Below, piece by piece: positions 7,443 to 17,140 of a stretch of DNA of 64,000 nt. The stretch's first letter is position 1, and the number at the start of each line of letters is the position of its first letter. Below the pieces are notes generated by a model. That model did no database searches. It saw nothing but the letters and a program-made list of their open reading frames with translations, and was not told the DNA's origin. This DNA comes from Kaistella polysaccharea (lineage in GTDB: Bacteria > Bacteroidota > Bacteroidia > Flavobacteriales > Weeksellaceae): assembly GCF_020410745.1 (NCBI RefSeq), contig NZ_CP084528.1:2356001-2420000 (forward strand). Direction: 5' to 3'. The position numbers and the translations under genes are program-made.

Positions 7443-8363
7443 ATGGAGTTGCCATTAGTTAGCGTTATTTGCGCTTGTTACAACCAAAGTCAATTTATCA
7501 TAGAAGGTTTAGAGAGCGTAAAAAATCAGACGTACAAAAATTTAGAAATTATTATTTGGGATGATGCTTCAAAAGATAAATCTGTTTCAATAATTGAGAA
7601 ATGGATCGAGGAGAATTCTAATTTAAATATTCGGTTTATTAGGAATGTTGAGAACCTAGGGCTTTGCAAATCTCTCAATAATGCCTACAGCTACGCTACT
7701 GGTAAATATCTTCAGATTTTAGCCCTAGATGATATTTTGCTGTCAGATAAAATAGAACGACACGTTTCAATTTTAGAATGTAGTGGTGATTTGGATGCTT
7801 TGGTTTTTAGTGATGCTTATTTGATAAATGATGAAAGTGAATATTATCAAAACAAATTCATCGCGTATCACAAAAAATATCTTAGTGTCAACAGTGAAAA
7901 CTTCTATCAAGAACTATTAGAAGCTAACTTTATTCCAACAATGTCCATACTTTACAAAAAGTCGATTTTTGAACAAGTCGGACTATGGGACGAAAATTTG
8001 ATTTATGAGGATTACGATATGATGCTGAGAATTTCAAAAGAATATAATTTTATCTTTGATGAAACGCCAGCGGTTAAATACAGAATTCATGCGAAAAATA
8101 GTCATAAGTCTTTAGTAAAGAAGATGGGAGAATCAACATTTGCTTTAAAACTCAAGCATATTGGTATTAATGAAAATGTTGATAAATTTTTAAAAGAATA
8201 TATTATTCAAAAATACTTAACCTTTGAACTTAATGGAGAGCAAGATCGTTATTTTAATTTTGTTCCTGTAGCAAACATACGGGACAAATGGATCTCAAAA
8301 AATAAAAACCAATTTTTCTATAAGTTACTATCTCTCTTAATCAGAGTTAAAAATAGACTCTAA
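7443..8363 (+). CDS. Family 2 glycosyltransferase
   Basis: A 306-residue inverting GT-A glycosyltransferase, starting one base after the aminotransferase stop. It shows the N-terminal VSVICACYNQ strand, the nucleotide-binding pair DD at 40-41 and a metal-binding ALDD at 94-97. The C-terminal third is basic and may sit on the membrane. It should add one sugar to the lipid-linked repeat unit in the cytoplasm; donor and acceptor cannot be read from sequence. After its stop there are 160 nt of AT-rich DNA in which I see no gene. Confidence 0.82.
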   Translation: MELPLVSVICACYNQSQFIIEGLESVKNQTYKNLEIIIWDDASKDKSVSIIEKWIEENSNLNIRFIRNVENLGLCKSLNNAYSYATGKYLQILALDDILLSDKIERHVSILECSGDLDALVFSDAYLINDESEYYQNKFIAYHKKYLSVNSENFYQELLEANFIPTMSILYKKSIFEQVGLWDENLIYEDYDMMLRISKEYNFIFDETPAVKYRIHAKNSHKSLVKKMGESTFALKLKHIGINENVDKFLKEYIIQKYLTFELNGEQDRYFNFVPVANIRDKWISKNKNQFFYKLLSLLIRVKNRL

Positions 8364-8523
8364 CTAATTATGACGTAAATAGTTTAAATTTGACATTAGC
8401 AGTTGTATAATTATTTATAAAAAATTTGTATTTACTTAAACTCATTATAAACATTAATGTCATAGATTACTTTTCATATCCCACTTTATCTCAACCAAGC
8501 CATATATAAATAGATAAAAACCT

Positions 8524-9426
8524 ATGTTAGCCATAATTATCCCATATTTTAAACTAACTTTTTTTAGAAAAACCCTCCATTCGCTCGCTGAGCAAACAAA
8601 TAAGAGATTTCATGTCTACATTGGTAACGATGCCAGTCTGGAAAACCCAGAAAAATTGCTGAAAGAATTTACAGGCAAATTTAATTTTACTTACAAATCA
8701 TTTGACACAAATCTTGGGGGTACCTCGCTTGTAAAACAATGGGAAAGATGCATTGCTCTAAGCAACGATGAAAAATGGTTGATGATCTTAGGTGATGACG
8801 ATGTTATGGGTAACAATGTGGTAGAGGAATTTTATGAAGCAATAGCCACTTTTGGAGGTAGTTGTAATGTTGTAAGAAATGCAAGCGTTTTAATTAATGA
8901 AAATGAGGAGACCATTTCTAAAATATATAAAAACCCCCTTTATGAAGATGCAATTGCTTCCTATTGTAAAAAGTTAAAAGGAGATAGCAGAGGTTCTTTA
9001 TCAGAATATATCTATAGAATGAAATCCTACAAAAAATACGGATTTAGGGCGTATGATATGGCCTGGGGAAGTGATGATAGAGCTGTAATTGATTTTTCCG
9101 AGGGTAAACCAATATATTCTACTGATGCCGTAGTATATGTTCGAATGTCTGCCATCAATATTTCTGGAAATACGGAGAATGTACAGGAAAAAATAGATGC
9201 CCGTCTTGAAGTTACAAAAGATCTTTTGCAAGACTATAGGCATGTAATGACTCAGGACCAAATAAAAACATTTGTCGATCTTTATGAATTTTTAATTTAT
9301 AAATCTAATAAATTAAATATTGAGCATTTTTTCTATTTTATGAAGATATCAATAAAATATTTTGGACTTCCTTATTCTATTAAAATTCTGAAATCTTCGA
9401 TTCATAAATTGTACAGTAGAAAATAG
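8524..9426 (+). CDS. Family 2 glycosyltransferase
   Basis: A 300-residue GT-A enzyme. It begins MLAIIIPYF, has ND at 35-36 for the nucleotide and a GDDD metal motif at 90-93. It is more divergent than its neighbours (the usual NDGS is NDAS). The next gene starts 5 nt later, so they are co-transcribed. Linkage unknown. Confidence 0.8.
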   Translation: MLAIIIPYFKLTFFRKTLHSLAEQTNKRFHVYIGNDASLENPEKLLKEFTGKFNFTYKSFDTNLGGTSLVKQWERCIALSNDEKWLMILGDDDVMGNNVVEEFYEAIATFGGSCNVVRNASVLINENEETISKIYKNPLYEDAIASYCKKLKGDSRGSLSEYIYRMKSYKKYGFRAYDMAWGSDDRAVIDFSEGKPIYSTDAVVYVRMSAINISGNTENVQEKIDARLEVTKDLLQDYRHVMTQDQIKTFVDLYEFLIYKSNKLNIEHFFYFMKISIKYFGLPYSIKILKSSIHKLYSRK

Positions 9427-9431
9427 TTACT

Positions 9432-10403
9432 ATGGCAGAGGAAAAATTGATTTCAGTAATAGTCCCCGTTTATAATGCTGATAAATATCTGATAAAATGT
9501 TTAGATTCTATTATTTATCAATCCTATCAAAATCTTGAAATAATTATTATAGACGATGGTTCCCGCGATGGTTCTGGGGAAATTTGCGATAGATATGCAC
9601 AGCTTGACAATAGAATTAAAGTGTACCATATTCACAATTCAGGGGTCTCAGCTGCCAGAAATTTGGCTCTTGATTTGGCAACTGGGACTTATATCGCATT
9701 TATTGACTCGGATGATACCGTTCATCCTGATTATATTCTAGAATTATATAAAGTAGCAGAGAAAAAACAGGCTGACATTGTTTGCTGTGGTTATGAGTAT
9801 ATGGATCAATACACAACCTACAGCCATAATGATTTTAAAGATCTTGATAATACACGTGAAAGTTTTGTTGAGCGTGTTTTGAGTAATACGGGAGGTACGA
9901 TCTGCTCAAAATTATTTAGATTCGCAATAATCACAGATCATGACTTAAGGTTTGATACAAACTTAAAAATGCGGGAAGATTTAATTTTTAGTTTAGAATT
10001 TGCCTTTTTGTCTAAAAATTTTTTTTACGTTGAAAGCTATTATTACAACTATAACGGTATGAATGAAGTGAGTTTAAGTAAAGTAGATCATACTGAAACT
10101 AGAATAGATGTACATAAAATAATTTTAAAAATTCTTAATAAAAATAACTTTTCGCCAAGTCTTCAAGAGGACATCATAAATAACAGAATAAAAGAAATTT
10201 TACTGGGTGGAATACGGGAAAATATGCGGTCGGAAAATCCTATTCATGGTTTAAATATTTTTTATAAACACAGGGAAATTGCCAATTTACTTTCGGAATT
10301 AAAAATCGATGGATTTAAAGAGGCGTTGTTATATGGACCTGCAAAACTTAGATCTTCATCTGTAACCTATATTATATATAAAATTATTTATGGAAGAAAA
10401 TAG
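9432..10403 (+). CDS. Family 2 glycosyltransferase (EpsJ-like)
   Basis: 323 residues with the classical GT2 layout: VIVPVYN near residues 9-15, IDDGSRDGS at 40-48, SGVSAARN at 70-77 and the DSDD metal motif at 92-95. Its closest general resemblance is to EpsJ/CpsI-like transferases of exopolysaccharide clusters. The stop lies 14 nt inside the next gene, giving translational coupling. Specificity unknown. Confidence 0.84.
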   Translation: MAEEKLISVIVPVYNADKYLIKCLDSIIYQSYQNLEIIIIDDGSRDGSGEICDRYAQLDNRIKVYHIHNSGVSAARNLALDLATGTYIAFIDSDDTVHPDYILELYKVAEKKQADIVCCGYEYMDQYTTYSHNDFKDLDNTRESFVERVLSNTGGTICSKLFRFAIITDHDLRFDTNLKMREDLIFSLEFAFLSKNFFYVESYYYNYNGMNEVSLSKVDHTETRIDVHKIILKILNKNNFSPSLQEDIINNRIKEILLGGIRENMRSENPIHGLNIFYKHREIANLLSELKIDGFKEALLYGPAKLRSSSVTYIIYKIIYGRK

Positions 10404-11484
10404 ATTTGCTGGTGAAGTTCCAGTAGCAACTAGCGCACCACTTATAACAGTAATAGTTCCTATTTATAATGTAGAACCATATCTCTCTAAATGTATAGCT
10501 TCCATTATAAATCAGATTTACACAAATCTTCAAATTTTACTGGTTAATGATGGTTCCACTGATCGTTGCGGTAAAATATGTGATGACTTTGCTGCCAAAG
10601 ATCCAAGAATTACAGTATTTCATACTAGCAACCAAGGGCAAAGCAATGCCAGAAATGTCGGCTTGGATACAGCTCAAGGAAAATATGTAAGTTTCATAGA
10701 TGCAGATGACTGGATTGACAGTGACTTTTACGAAAAAATGTTAGCTTATGGAGAGCATCATCAATTAGATATGTGTGTTTGTTCTCGGAAAAGTGTGGAT
10801 GAAGAAGGAAATGTAAGTTTACTTTCTGTAAAAGATTCTGCAGATGTATTTCAATCCATAAATCATTATTTTTCTAATTATTTTTTTCAACCATTTACCC
10901 CAAGCTCTTGTAATAAACTGTATTTGAGAAAACATATTATTGATCATTCAATCCGTTTTCAATCCGTCAGTTATGTAGGTACAGAAGATACGTTATTTAA
11001 CTTCGCTTTTTTATTGTATGGAACCAAAATTGGCTCTGTGGATAAGGTATATTATAATCAGTTTATCAGAAGAGGGTCCACAGCGTTAACTTATAAAAAG
11101 GGCATTATGCTCAGAACAAAAAATTTAGTAGCTGAATGTTATACATTACTTAAACAAGAAAATAAAAACGATGAGGCACATAACGCCGCCATTGCCTACC
11201 TCTTTTTATTTTTTTTTAATTATAATATCAAGCAGATTAAAGATCATTTCAACACAGATGAAATGGAAATCGTAAAAAATGAGATCCAACTGATAAAAAA
11301 CTCGCCCATCATTCGTAGATTTGCATTGGAAATTCTTAAAAATAAAAAACTAACCGAACTGCTTAAACGGAAAGGATATCAACAAAGCGGCCTTGTTGCC
11401 ACCAAAGTGCTATACGCTTCAATATATTGCGGTCTGTATCATCTTACATTCAAACTCTTACAAAAAACTTTTAAACTTAATTAG
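10390..11484 (+). CDS. Family 2 glycosyltransferase
   Basis: 364 residues. An extra N-terminal stretch of about 18 residues precedes ITVIVPIYN. NDGSTDR lies at 53-59, NQGQSNARN at 81-89 and DADD at 104-107. The ATG at 10390 overlaps the previous gene; because the first 18 residues are not conserved in the family, a slightly later start is possible but no better ATG is seen. The long lysine-rich C-terminus may bind membrane. Confidence 0.82.
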   Translation: MEENRFAGEVPVATSAPLITVIVPIYNVEPYLSKCIASIINQIYTNLQILLVNDGSTDRCGKICDDFAAKDPRITVFHTSNQGQSNARNVGLDTAQGKYVSFIDADDWIDSDFYEKMLAYGEHHQLDMCVCSRKSVDEEGNVSLLSVKDSADVFQSINHYFSNYFFQPFTPSSCNKLYLRKHIIDHSIRFQSVSYVGTEDTLFNFAFLLYGTKIGSVDKVYYNQFIRRGSTALTYKKGIMLRTKNLVAECYTLLKQENKNDEAHNAAIAYLFLFFFNYNIKQIKDHFNTDEMEIVKNEIQLIKNSPIIRRFALEILKNKKLTELLKRKGYQQSGLVATKVLYASIYCGLYHLTFKLLQKTFKLN

Positions 11485-11520
11485 ACATCAACTTGTCAAA
11501 AAAATCCAATTCTAAATAAA

Positions 11521-12708
11521 ATGCTGCTCTTAAAAATAATAGACATTTCAAAATTTTCTCTCGCTTACTTGCTCTCATATGTAATGCGATTTTTTGGTCT
11601 AAGCAAAAACATTTGGATCATTACGGAACGCCCAGCTGAATGTAAAGATAATGGTTATCATTTTTTTAAATACATTCGAGAAAAATACCCAAATCAAAAA
11701 ACCTATTATGCCATTGATAGGCAGGCTCCTGATTTGAAAAAAATTACAGATCTTGGTCAAGCACTTTATTTTAATAGCTTTAAACATTATCTTTTTTCTT
11801 TTCTAGCTACCAGACTCATAGGTGCTTTCAATCCTGTAGGTATTCCGAATTCTTTTTCTTTCTACAAATTTCCCCACCTGGTAAAAGGTAAAAAAGTGTT
11901 TTTACAACATGGGATTACAAAGGAATATATAAAATCCCTAACCTACTCTAGTACGCTAGTGGATCTGTTTTGCTGTGGCGCTTTACCAGAATACGATTAT
12001 GTGCAAGAGTTTTTTGGATATCCAAAAAATGTAGTACAATATGTGGGATTTTGCAGGTATGATAATTTGAATGACTATACCCTAAAAAAACAAATTTTAC
12101 TTATGCCCACCTGGCGTCAGTTTTTACCCTCCCAAACGTGGAAAATGAAAGGGGTGAAAAATTTTAATGAACTTGAACGTGAGTTTTTAAATAGTGATTA
12201 TTATGCCCACTATTCTTACTTACTTAAAAATCAAGACTTGTTAGATTTTCTTGAGCGAAACGATTATCTATTAATATTTTATCTGCATCATGAACTTCAG
12301 CAATTTACATCACTATTTGAAACCAGCAACAAAAATATTGTTATGGCTAATAATAGTGATTATGATGTTCAACTTCTTTTAAAAGAATCTGAATTTTTAA
12401 TTACGGATTACTCAAGTGTAGCCTTTGATTTTGCTTATATGAATAAACCAATGGTTTATTATCAATTTGACGAAGAAGAATATTATAAATCACATTACAA
12501 TAAAGGATATTTTGATTATGAGAGTATGGGATTTGGTGCGGTCGCAAGACAAGAGACTGATTTAGTTAAAGCTCTTATTAATAGTTTTGACACTCAGAAA
12601 ATGCAATTTTATAATGATGAGATGTTTACTAAAAGGACTCATGATTTTTTCACACTCAGAGATACTTTAAACTGTAAACGAACTTTTGATGCTGTTTTGT
12701 ATTTATAG
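11521..12708 (+). CDS. CDP-glycerol/ribitol-type polyol-phosphate transferase (TagF-like)
   Basis: 395 residues matching the CDP-glycerol glycerophosphotransferase family: LQHGITKEY at 128-136, LLMPTWRQF at 193-201, the FYLHHE segment near 260 and the ITDYSSVAFDFAYMNKPMVYY signature near 295-315. Members transfer polyol phosphate or hexose phosphate to build teichoic-acid-like or phosphodiester-linked glycans. In a Gram-negative cluster this suggests that the exported polymer or its cap contains a phosphodiester. No CDP-glycerol or CDP-ribitol synthase is in the window, so the donor must come from elsewhere or be different. Confidence 0.8.
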   Translation: MLLLKIIDISKFSLAYLLSYVMRFFGLSKNIWIITERPAECKDNGYHFFKYIREKYPNQKTYYAIDRQAPDLKKITDLGQALYFNSFKHYLFSFLATRLIGAFNPVGIPNSFSFYKFPHLVKGKKVFLQHGITKEYIKSLTYSSTLVDLFCCGALPEYDYVQEFFGYPKNVVQYVGFCRYDNLNDYTLKKQILLMPTWRQFLPSQTWKMKGVKNFNELEREFLNSDYYAHYSYLLKNQDLLDFLERNDYLLIFYLHHELQQFTSLFETSNKNIVMANNSDYDVQLLLKESEFLITDYSSVAFDFAYMNKPMVYYQFDEEEYYKSHYNKGYFDYESMGFGAVARQETDLVKALINSFDTQKMQFYNDEMFTKRTHDFFTLRDTLNCKRTFDAVLYL

Positions 12709-12830
12709 TTCTTCAAAATGTCTTGAAAACAAAATTAAGTGTCCTAAAATTTCTTTTTATATAATTTATTATTACCCACAATATTTTGTGATTCTAATGT
12801 ATATTAGCGGTTGATTTTAATATCATTAGA

Positions 12831-14252
12831 ATGAAAATACTTTTACTGTTTGGCAATAATTTGTTTCGATACCAAAAGCAAATTTTGTCAGAACTTTCTC
12901 TTCTTGACGATCTGGAAATTTACGCGATATGTAATAACTACAGTGCAAAAATCCCAAAAGATTCAAAATTTATAAAATTAATTAATGAGCGATTTCCCGT
13001 CATTAAAGTCAATCCCCATTTATTTGAAAGTACTGCTCAATTTATTGCAGCTTCAAAATCAATAAAAAGGTATGAAGAGAATCTGATTTATGATTATGTG
13101 ATAAATTTTTGTAATCTATCAGTATTTAATGACTTACAGGTTAAGTACGCGTGCGTGATAAAATTAGATATTGATATTAAAAATTGGTATTCTGCAAGTA
13201 TAAACAAATCAGATTATACAACGATCAATATTTTAAAATCTAGTGATAATCAAAATTTTTCCCCTTTTAAATCAATGTCGTTTACTACACAAATTGGCAT
13301 TTACAATAATCGGGATAAAGCGTTTTATTATTTTTCTTATTTAATAAAAAGTGTTTTTAATGGCAACAGGTATCCAGATAAAGGAGCGATAAAAACTGAT
13401 TATAACTTTTTTAAAAGAATAAATCATCATATTGATCATTTAAAGATTATTTATTTAAGGAAATTTTCAAACGTTCACTTTAACTGGAAATTAGCGATAT
13501 TGAAGAATAACGAACCAGTTGTAATAACGGACGAAATCAATGCTTTTTGGGCAGATCCTTTTATCATAAATCACTCGGATAATAATTGGATATTTTTTGA
13601 AGAATTAGATCATAAAAAAAAATTAGGTAAAATTTCTCTGATAAATTTAAAAGAAAATAAGCCTTTTAAAAAGGAAGTCGTATTAGAAAAGCCCTACCAC
13701 CTCTCTTTTCCTAATGTCTTTGAAATAGGAGATCAATATTTTATGATGCCGGAAGAAAGTGCCAGTAATAACCAAAATATTTACAAGGCTGAAAAATTTC
13801 CCACTCAATGGGAACATTATAGAACTATTTTAAAAAATAAGAAAGTAGTTGATCCTGTTTTCATTTTACATAATCAGAAATATTGGCTTTTCTTTAATGA
13901 GATAGAGAATTTTGAATATGATAATAATGAAAGGTTAAATTTATATTATTCTGATGATTTGTTTTCTGACCATTGGGTGAGTCATCCACAAAATCCCATA
14001 ATAATTGATAAAGCGAAGGCGCGAAATGCGGGGAAGATTATGAAGGAGAATGAAGAATACATTAGAGTTGCTCAGGATTGTAAAGATGGGTATGGCCAAA
14101 ATATTTCTAAAAATAGAATTACAGAACTTTCTGAAAAAATATATACTGAAGAAAAGTTACCTACAACTTGGGATTTTGAAAAGTATAATGGATTTCATAC
14201 AATTAATGTTGATGGTGATATTACAGTGATAGATTTATTGGTAAAAGAATGA
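12831..14252 (+). CDS. Degenerate formyltransferase-like N-terminus fused to GINT1-type beta-propeller
   Basis: 473 residues in two parts. Residues 1-190 resemble the Rossmann part of formyltransferase-like proteins (start MKILLLFGNN), without a convincing catalytic Asn-His-Asp set. Residues about 205-470 look like the five-bladed propeller of the GINT1 N-terminal family, related to GH43/GH68 folds: FWADPFI, IFFEELD, MMPEESA, VVDPVFI and WLFFNEI recur with acidic residues in blade-like positions. Such proteins occur in O-antigen and capsule clusters and are probably glycan-modifying, but their chemistry is not established. A 122-nt gap precedes it and 311 nt follow. Call is family-level only. 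Confidence 0.6.
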   Translation: MKILLLFGNNLFRYQKQILSELSLLDDLEIYAICNNYSAKIPKDSKFIKLINERFPVIKVNPHLFESTAQFIAASKSIKRYEENLIYDYVINFCNLSVFNDLQVKYACVIKLDIDIKNWYSASINKSDYTTINILKSSDNQNFSPFKSMSFTTQIGIYNNRDKAFYYFSYLIKSVFNGNRYPDKGAIKTDYNFFKRINHHIDHLKIIYLRKFSNVHFNWKLAILKNNEPVVITDEINAFWADPFIINHSDNNWIFFEELDHKKKLGKISLINLKENKPFKKEVVLEKPYHLSFPNVFEIGDQYFMMPEESASNNQNIYKAEKFPTQWEHYRTILKNKKVVDPVFILHNQKYWLFFNEIENFEYDNNERLNLYYSDDLFSDHWVSHPQNPIIIDKAKARNAGKIMKENEEYIRVAQDCKDGYGQNISKNRITELSEKIYTEEKLPTTWDFEKYNGFHTINVDGDITVIDLLVKE

Positions 14253-14365
14253 AATTCTAGAAACTTACTATTATAATATCTTTAAAAATCTGTTGGTTAT
14301 TGGTATAACCGAACCTTTATATTTAAGATTGGGCTTTAATGAATTCATTTTTATGTTAATTTTCT

Positions 14366-14384
14366 TAAATTTGCGATCGCAAAG
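14366..14384 (+). promoter_or_regulatory. -7 promoter box overlapping a perfect 14-bp palindrome
   Basis: TAAATTTG (14366-14373) matches TAnnTTTG. Its last four bases are part of the perfect palindrome TTTGCGATCGCAAA (14371-14384), which would cover the transcription start. This could be an operator, or chance. No TTG is seen at standard spacing. Confidence 0.4.
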
Positions 14385-14404
14385 ATTAAAAAATAAGTGT
14401 GAAT

Positions 14405-14467
14405 ATGTTTGAGTATGCTATATATTTCCTTTTGATAAATCTTTTAGTTTATAAATTGTTCTTTTAA
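14405..14467 (+). CDS. Possible 20-residue membrane microprotein
   Basis: Within the 311-nt gap before the GT4 gene an ATG frame encodes a 20-residue, almost wholly hydrophobic peptide (MFEYAIYFLL...YKLFF) that could form one membrane helix. It lies 32 nt after a -7 box. It may instead be a chance frame in AT-rich DNA. The rest of the gap (14468-14563) shows no feature. Confidence 0.25.
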   Translation: MFEYAIYFLLINLLVYKLFF

Positions 14468-14563
14468 TATAAATCTATATTAGTACAATAACTCCAGTGG
14501 CTACAATGTTTAGTAGGAGTAATTATTATCCGCTTTTTATTAGAGAAAATTCCAAAAATTTTT

Positions 14564-15637
14564 ATGAAAATATTATATGTAACAAACGGCATTACCGGTT
14601 CTGGCGGACTTGAGAGAGTTCTATCAATTAAAGCCTCAAAGCTCGCGGATAATTTTGGCTATGAAGTACATATACTAACGTTAAATGAAAAAGGAAGACA
14701 ACCTTTTTTTACTTTTTCAAAAAACATAAATTTTCATTCAATTGGAGTGGGGGGAAATCCTCTATTTTATTTTTTACAATATAGAAAGGGAATTCAAAAA
14801 ACTATTGATGAGATAAAACCGGGTATTATTTCAGTGTGTGATGACGCTTTAAAAGGTTTTTTGCTACCACAGATCATTCATACCAAGGCAAAATGGATTC
14901 ATGAAAGCCACGCCTCGATGGTCTTAGGAGATCAGGGGAAAGGTGTCCCTTTTACGAAGAAAATACAACATGAATTAAAGCAATTTTTAGGCAAGGCTTT
15001 TTCAAAAATTATATTATTAACGGAAGGAAATCAAAAAGAATGGGCAATAAATAATCTGGTCGTCATACCTAATCCCTTGCCTTTTCAAATGACTGTAACG
15101 TCAACACTTCAACATAAAAAAATCATAGCGGTTGGTAGTTACAGCTATAATAAAGGATATGACTTATTGTTAAACATTTGGGCGCCTCTCGAAAAAGACT
15201 TTCCAGATTGGGAACTCAATGTTTACGGAAGAGGTACCCATGAAAATCTACAGCCCGAAGCCGAAAAATTGGCTTTAGAAAACATTCACTTTAATGCGCC
15301 GGTTTCTTTTATAGAAAAAAAGTATTTGGAATCCTCATTGTTTGTTTTGCCTTCGCGCTCCGAAGGATTTGGTATGGTACTCATAGAAGCCATGACTTGC
15401 GGTTTACCTGTCGTCAGTTTCGATTGTCCGAATGGGCCGAAAGATATTATCACCAACAACGAAGATGGCTTCCTTATAGAGAATGGTAACATTGACCAGT
15501 TTGTTGAAAAAGTAAGATTTTTGATCTGCGATTTTGAACTTCGCCAAAGGATGAGTAAAGCAGCAAAAGAAAAAGCGAAAAAATACGAAGCGACCGCAAT
15601 TGTGAAGCAATGGGATGCATTGTTCAGATCTCTCTGA
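14564..15637 (+). CDS. Family 4 glycosyltransferase
   Basis: 357 residues of GT-B fold. The N-terminus MKILYVTNGITGSGGLERV carries the glycine-rich acceptor-side loop; the C-terminal half has the donor-binding EX7E motif in SEGFGMVLIEAM followed by SFDCPNGPKDII. This wording is shared with the next gene (SFPMVLLEAL, SYDSPNGPRNI), so the two are tandem paralogues of an AmsD/WcaL-like type. It should add a sugar to the growing unit at the cytoplasmic face. Confidence 0.86.
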   Translation: MKILYVTNGITGSGGLERVLSIKASKLADNFGYEVHILTLNEKGRQPFFTFSKNINFHSIGVGGNPLFYFLQYRKGIQKTIDEIKPGIISVCDDALKGFLLPQIIHTKAKWIHESHASMVLGDQGKGVPFTKKIQHELKQFLGKAFSKIILLTEGNQKEWAINNLVVIPNPLPFQMTVTSTLQHKKIIAVGSYSYNKGYDLLLNIWAPLEKDFPDWELNVYGRGTHENLQPEAEKLALENIHFNAPVSFIEKKYLESSLFVLPSRSEGFGMVLIEAMTCGLPVVSFDCPNGPKDIITNNEDGFLIENGNIDQFVEKVRFLICDFELRQRMSKAAKEKAKKYEATAIVKQWDALFRSL

Positions 15638-15922
15638 TACTTCTCGTAAAAAATTATTGATTTAGAAGCCATAAATTATAGCATTAATCTAAGTTGACGA
15701 TTTGGATTCTTAAACTTCATTTAATTAAAACTTCTTCTGACATTCCTATAAATTTTAATTTCGAAACTTTTGAGAGGGTTCCAGAGTGATAAAAGTAGGA
15801 TAAAGCATTAGTTTTACAGGAAGTTTTTTAGGTTAAAACCAGCCTTTTTAATCTTATAGAGTTGCGATCACCCAAAAATCTTAAATGTAGGCAATAAAAG
15901 CAACTCTTAATTAAAAAATCTT

Positions 15923-15930
15923 TATTTTTG
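15923..15930 (+). promoter_or_regulatory. -7 promoter box for the 15964 gene
   Basis: TATTTTTG is an exact TAnnTTTG match, 33 bp before the chosen start. Its final TTG would be read as the start codon of the longer frame, but transcription would begin several bases further on. The preceding 285 nt (15638-15922) hold no gene I can support. Confidence 0.55.
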
Positions 15931-15963
15931 TCCCCTACAGCCAACATTAACATCCAACTTCCA

Positions 15964-17076
15964 TTGAAAATCCTCTACAATACAGATCAAATCTTTCTTC
16001 ACGGTGGCATTGAAAAGGTCATGGCAACCAAAGCCAATTATTTTGCCAGCCAAAATGGGGTAGAGGTATATATCGTAACAACTGAGCAAGGTCAGAATGC
16101 GGGCTGCTATCCATTAGATGAGAAGATAAAGCTTATCGACTTAGGAGTTGATTATAATCGCTCTAAATCCTATTTTTCCGGTGAAAACCTACGGAAAGCA
16201 TTTCTTCATTTTAAGAAGCAAAGAAAGCTGTTTAAAGAACTGCAACCGGACGTCATAATATCACCGAATTACAATTTTGACCATTACTGGCTGCCTTTTA
16301 TTTTTTCAAGAGCTAAAGTAATTAAAGAAAGGCACAGTTCCCGATTCTTTGAAGCCAAACAAAGAAATAAAACCTCCTTAAAAACAAAACTCCTATTTTG
16401 GTTCAATGATTATATTGACGGTCTTTACGATCGAATCATCGTTTTGAATGAAGACGAAAAAACCTATGTTAATTCTGGCAATGCATTTGTAATTCCTAAT
16501 CCTGTAGAGCACACAAATTTATATGCTGACCTTTCAAAAAAACAGGTATTAGCGGCAGGCCGAATTTCACCAGTGAAAGCTTTTGATCAGTTGATAGAGG
16601 CTTGGGCTTTGATTCAGCTCGATTTTCCCGACTGGCAACTGCATATTTACGGCCAGGATTACTTGGGTACACAGGAGAAATTGGAACAATTGGTCGCAAA
16701 ACATGATTTGCATAGTGTGCTTAAATTTAAAGGGAGCGTAAATAATTTGCTCGAAACCATGACTGACTATAGTATTTACGCCATGACTTCTGATACCGAA
16801 TGTTTTCCGATGGTTTTATTAGAAGCTCTTTCTGTTGGAATGCCCGTTGTTTCCTATGATTCTCCAAATGGTCCGCGGAATATTTTAATTGATGGTGAAG
16901 ATTCATTTCTCACTCCTTCTAAAAATATACCTATTTTTGCTGAGAAATTAAAAATCCTGATGGAAAATGCAAATTTGCGCTGTGAAATGGGGGGAAAAGG
17001 TATGAAAAATGTAGAACGTTTTAGTCTCGAAAAAGTAATGCAGCAATGGAAGGATTTATTTCAATCATTAAGGTAA
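15964..17076 (+). CDS. Family 4 glycosyltransferase
   Basis: 370 residues with GT-B layout: KILYNTDQIFLHGGIEKVM at the start, IPNPVEH in the linker, and the donor motif ECFPMVLLEALSVGMPVVSYD. The reading frame opens further upstream at a TTG (15928), but that TTG is part of an exact -7 promoter box, so I prefer the TTG at 15964, which makes the protein begin like its tandem paralogue at 14564. No ATG is available in this part. The paralogy suggests duplication and change of acceptor specificity. Confidence 0.84.
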   Translation: MKILYNTDQIFLHGGIEKVMATKANYFASQNGVEVYIVTTEQGQNAGCYPLDEKIKLIDLGVDYNRSKSYFSGENLRKAFLHFKKQRKLFKELQPDVIISPNYNFDHYWLPFIFSRAKVIKERHSSRFFEAKQRNKTSLKTKLLFWFNDYIDGLYDRIIVLNEDEKTYVNSGNAFVIPNPVEHTNLYADLSKKQVLAAGRISPVKAFDQLIEAWALIQLDFPDWQLHIYGQDYLGTQEKLEQLVAKHDLHSVLKFKGSVNNLLETMTDYSIYAMTSDTECFPMVLLEALSVGMPVVSYDSPNGPRNILIDGEDSFLTPSKNIPIFAEKLKILMENANLRCEMGGKGMKNVERFSLEKVMQQWKDLFQSLR

Positions 17077-17140
17077 GGTGCGCATTTTTTTAAAATCAGA
17101 ATCTCAAAATGAGATCATCGAGAAAAGTTTAATTTTGCAA

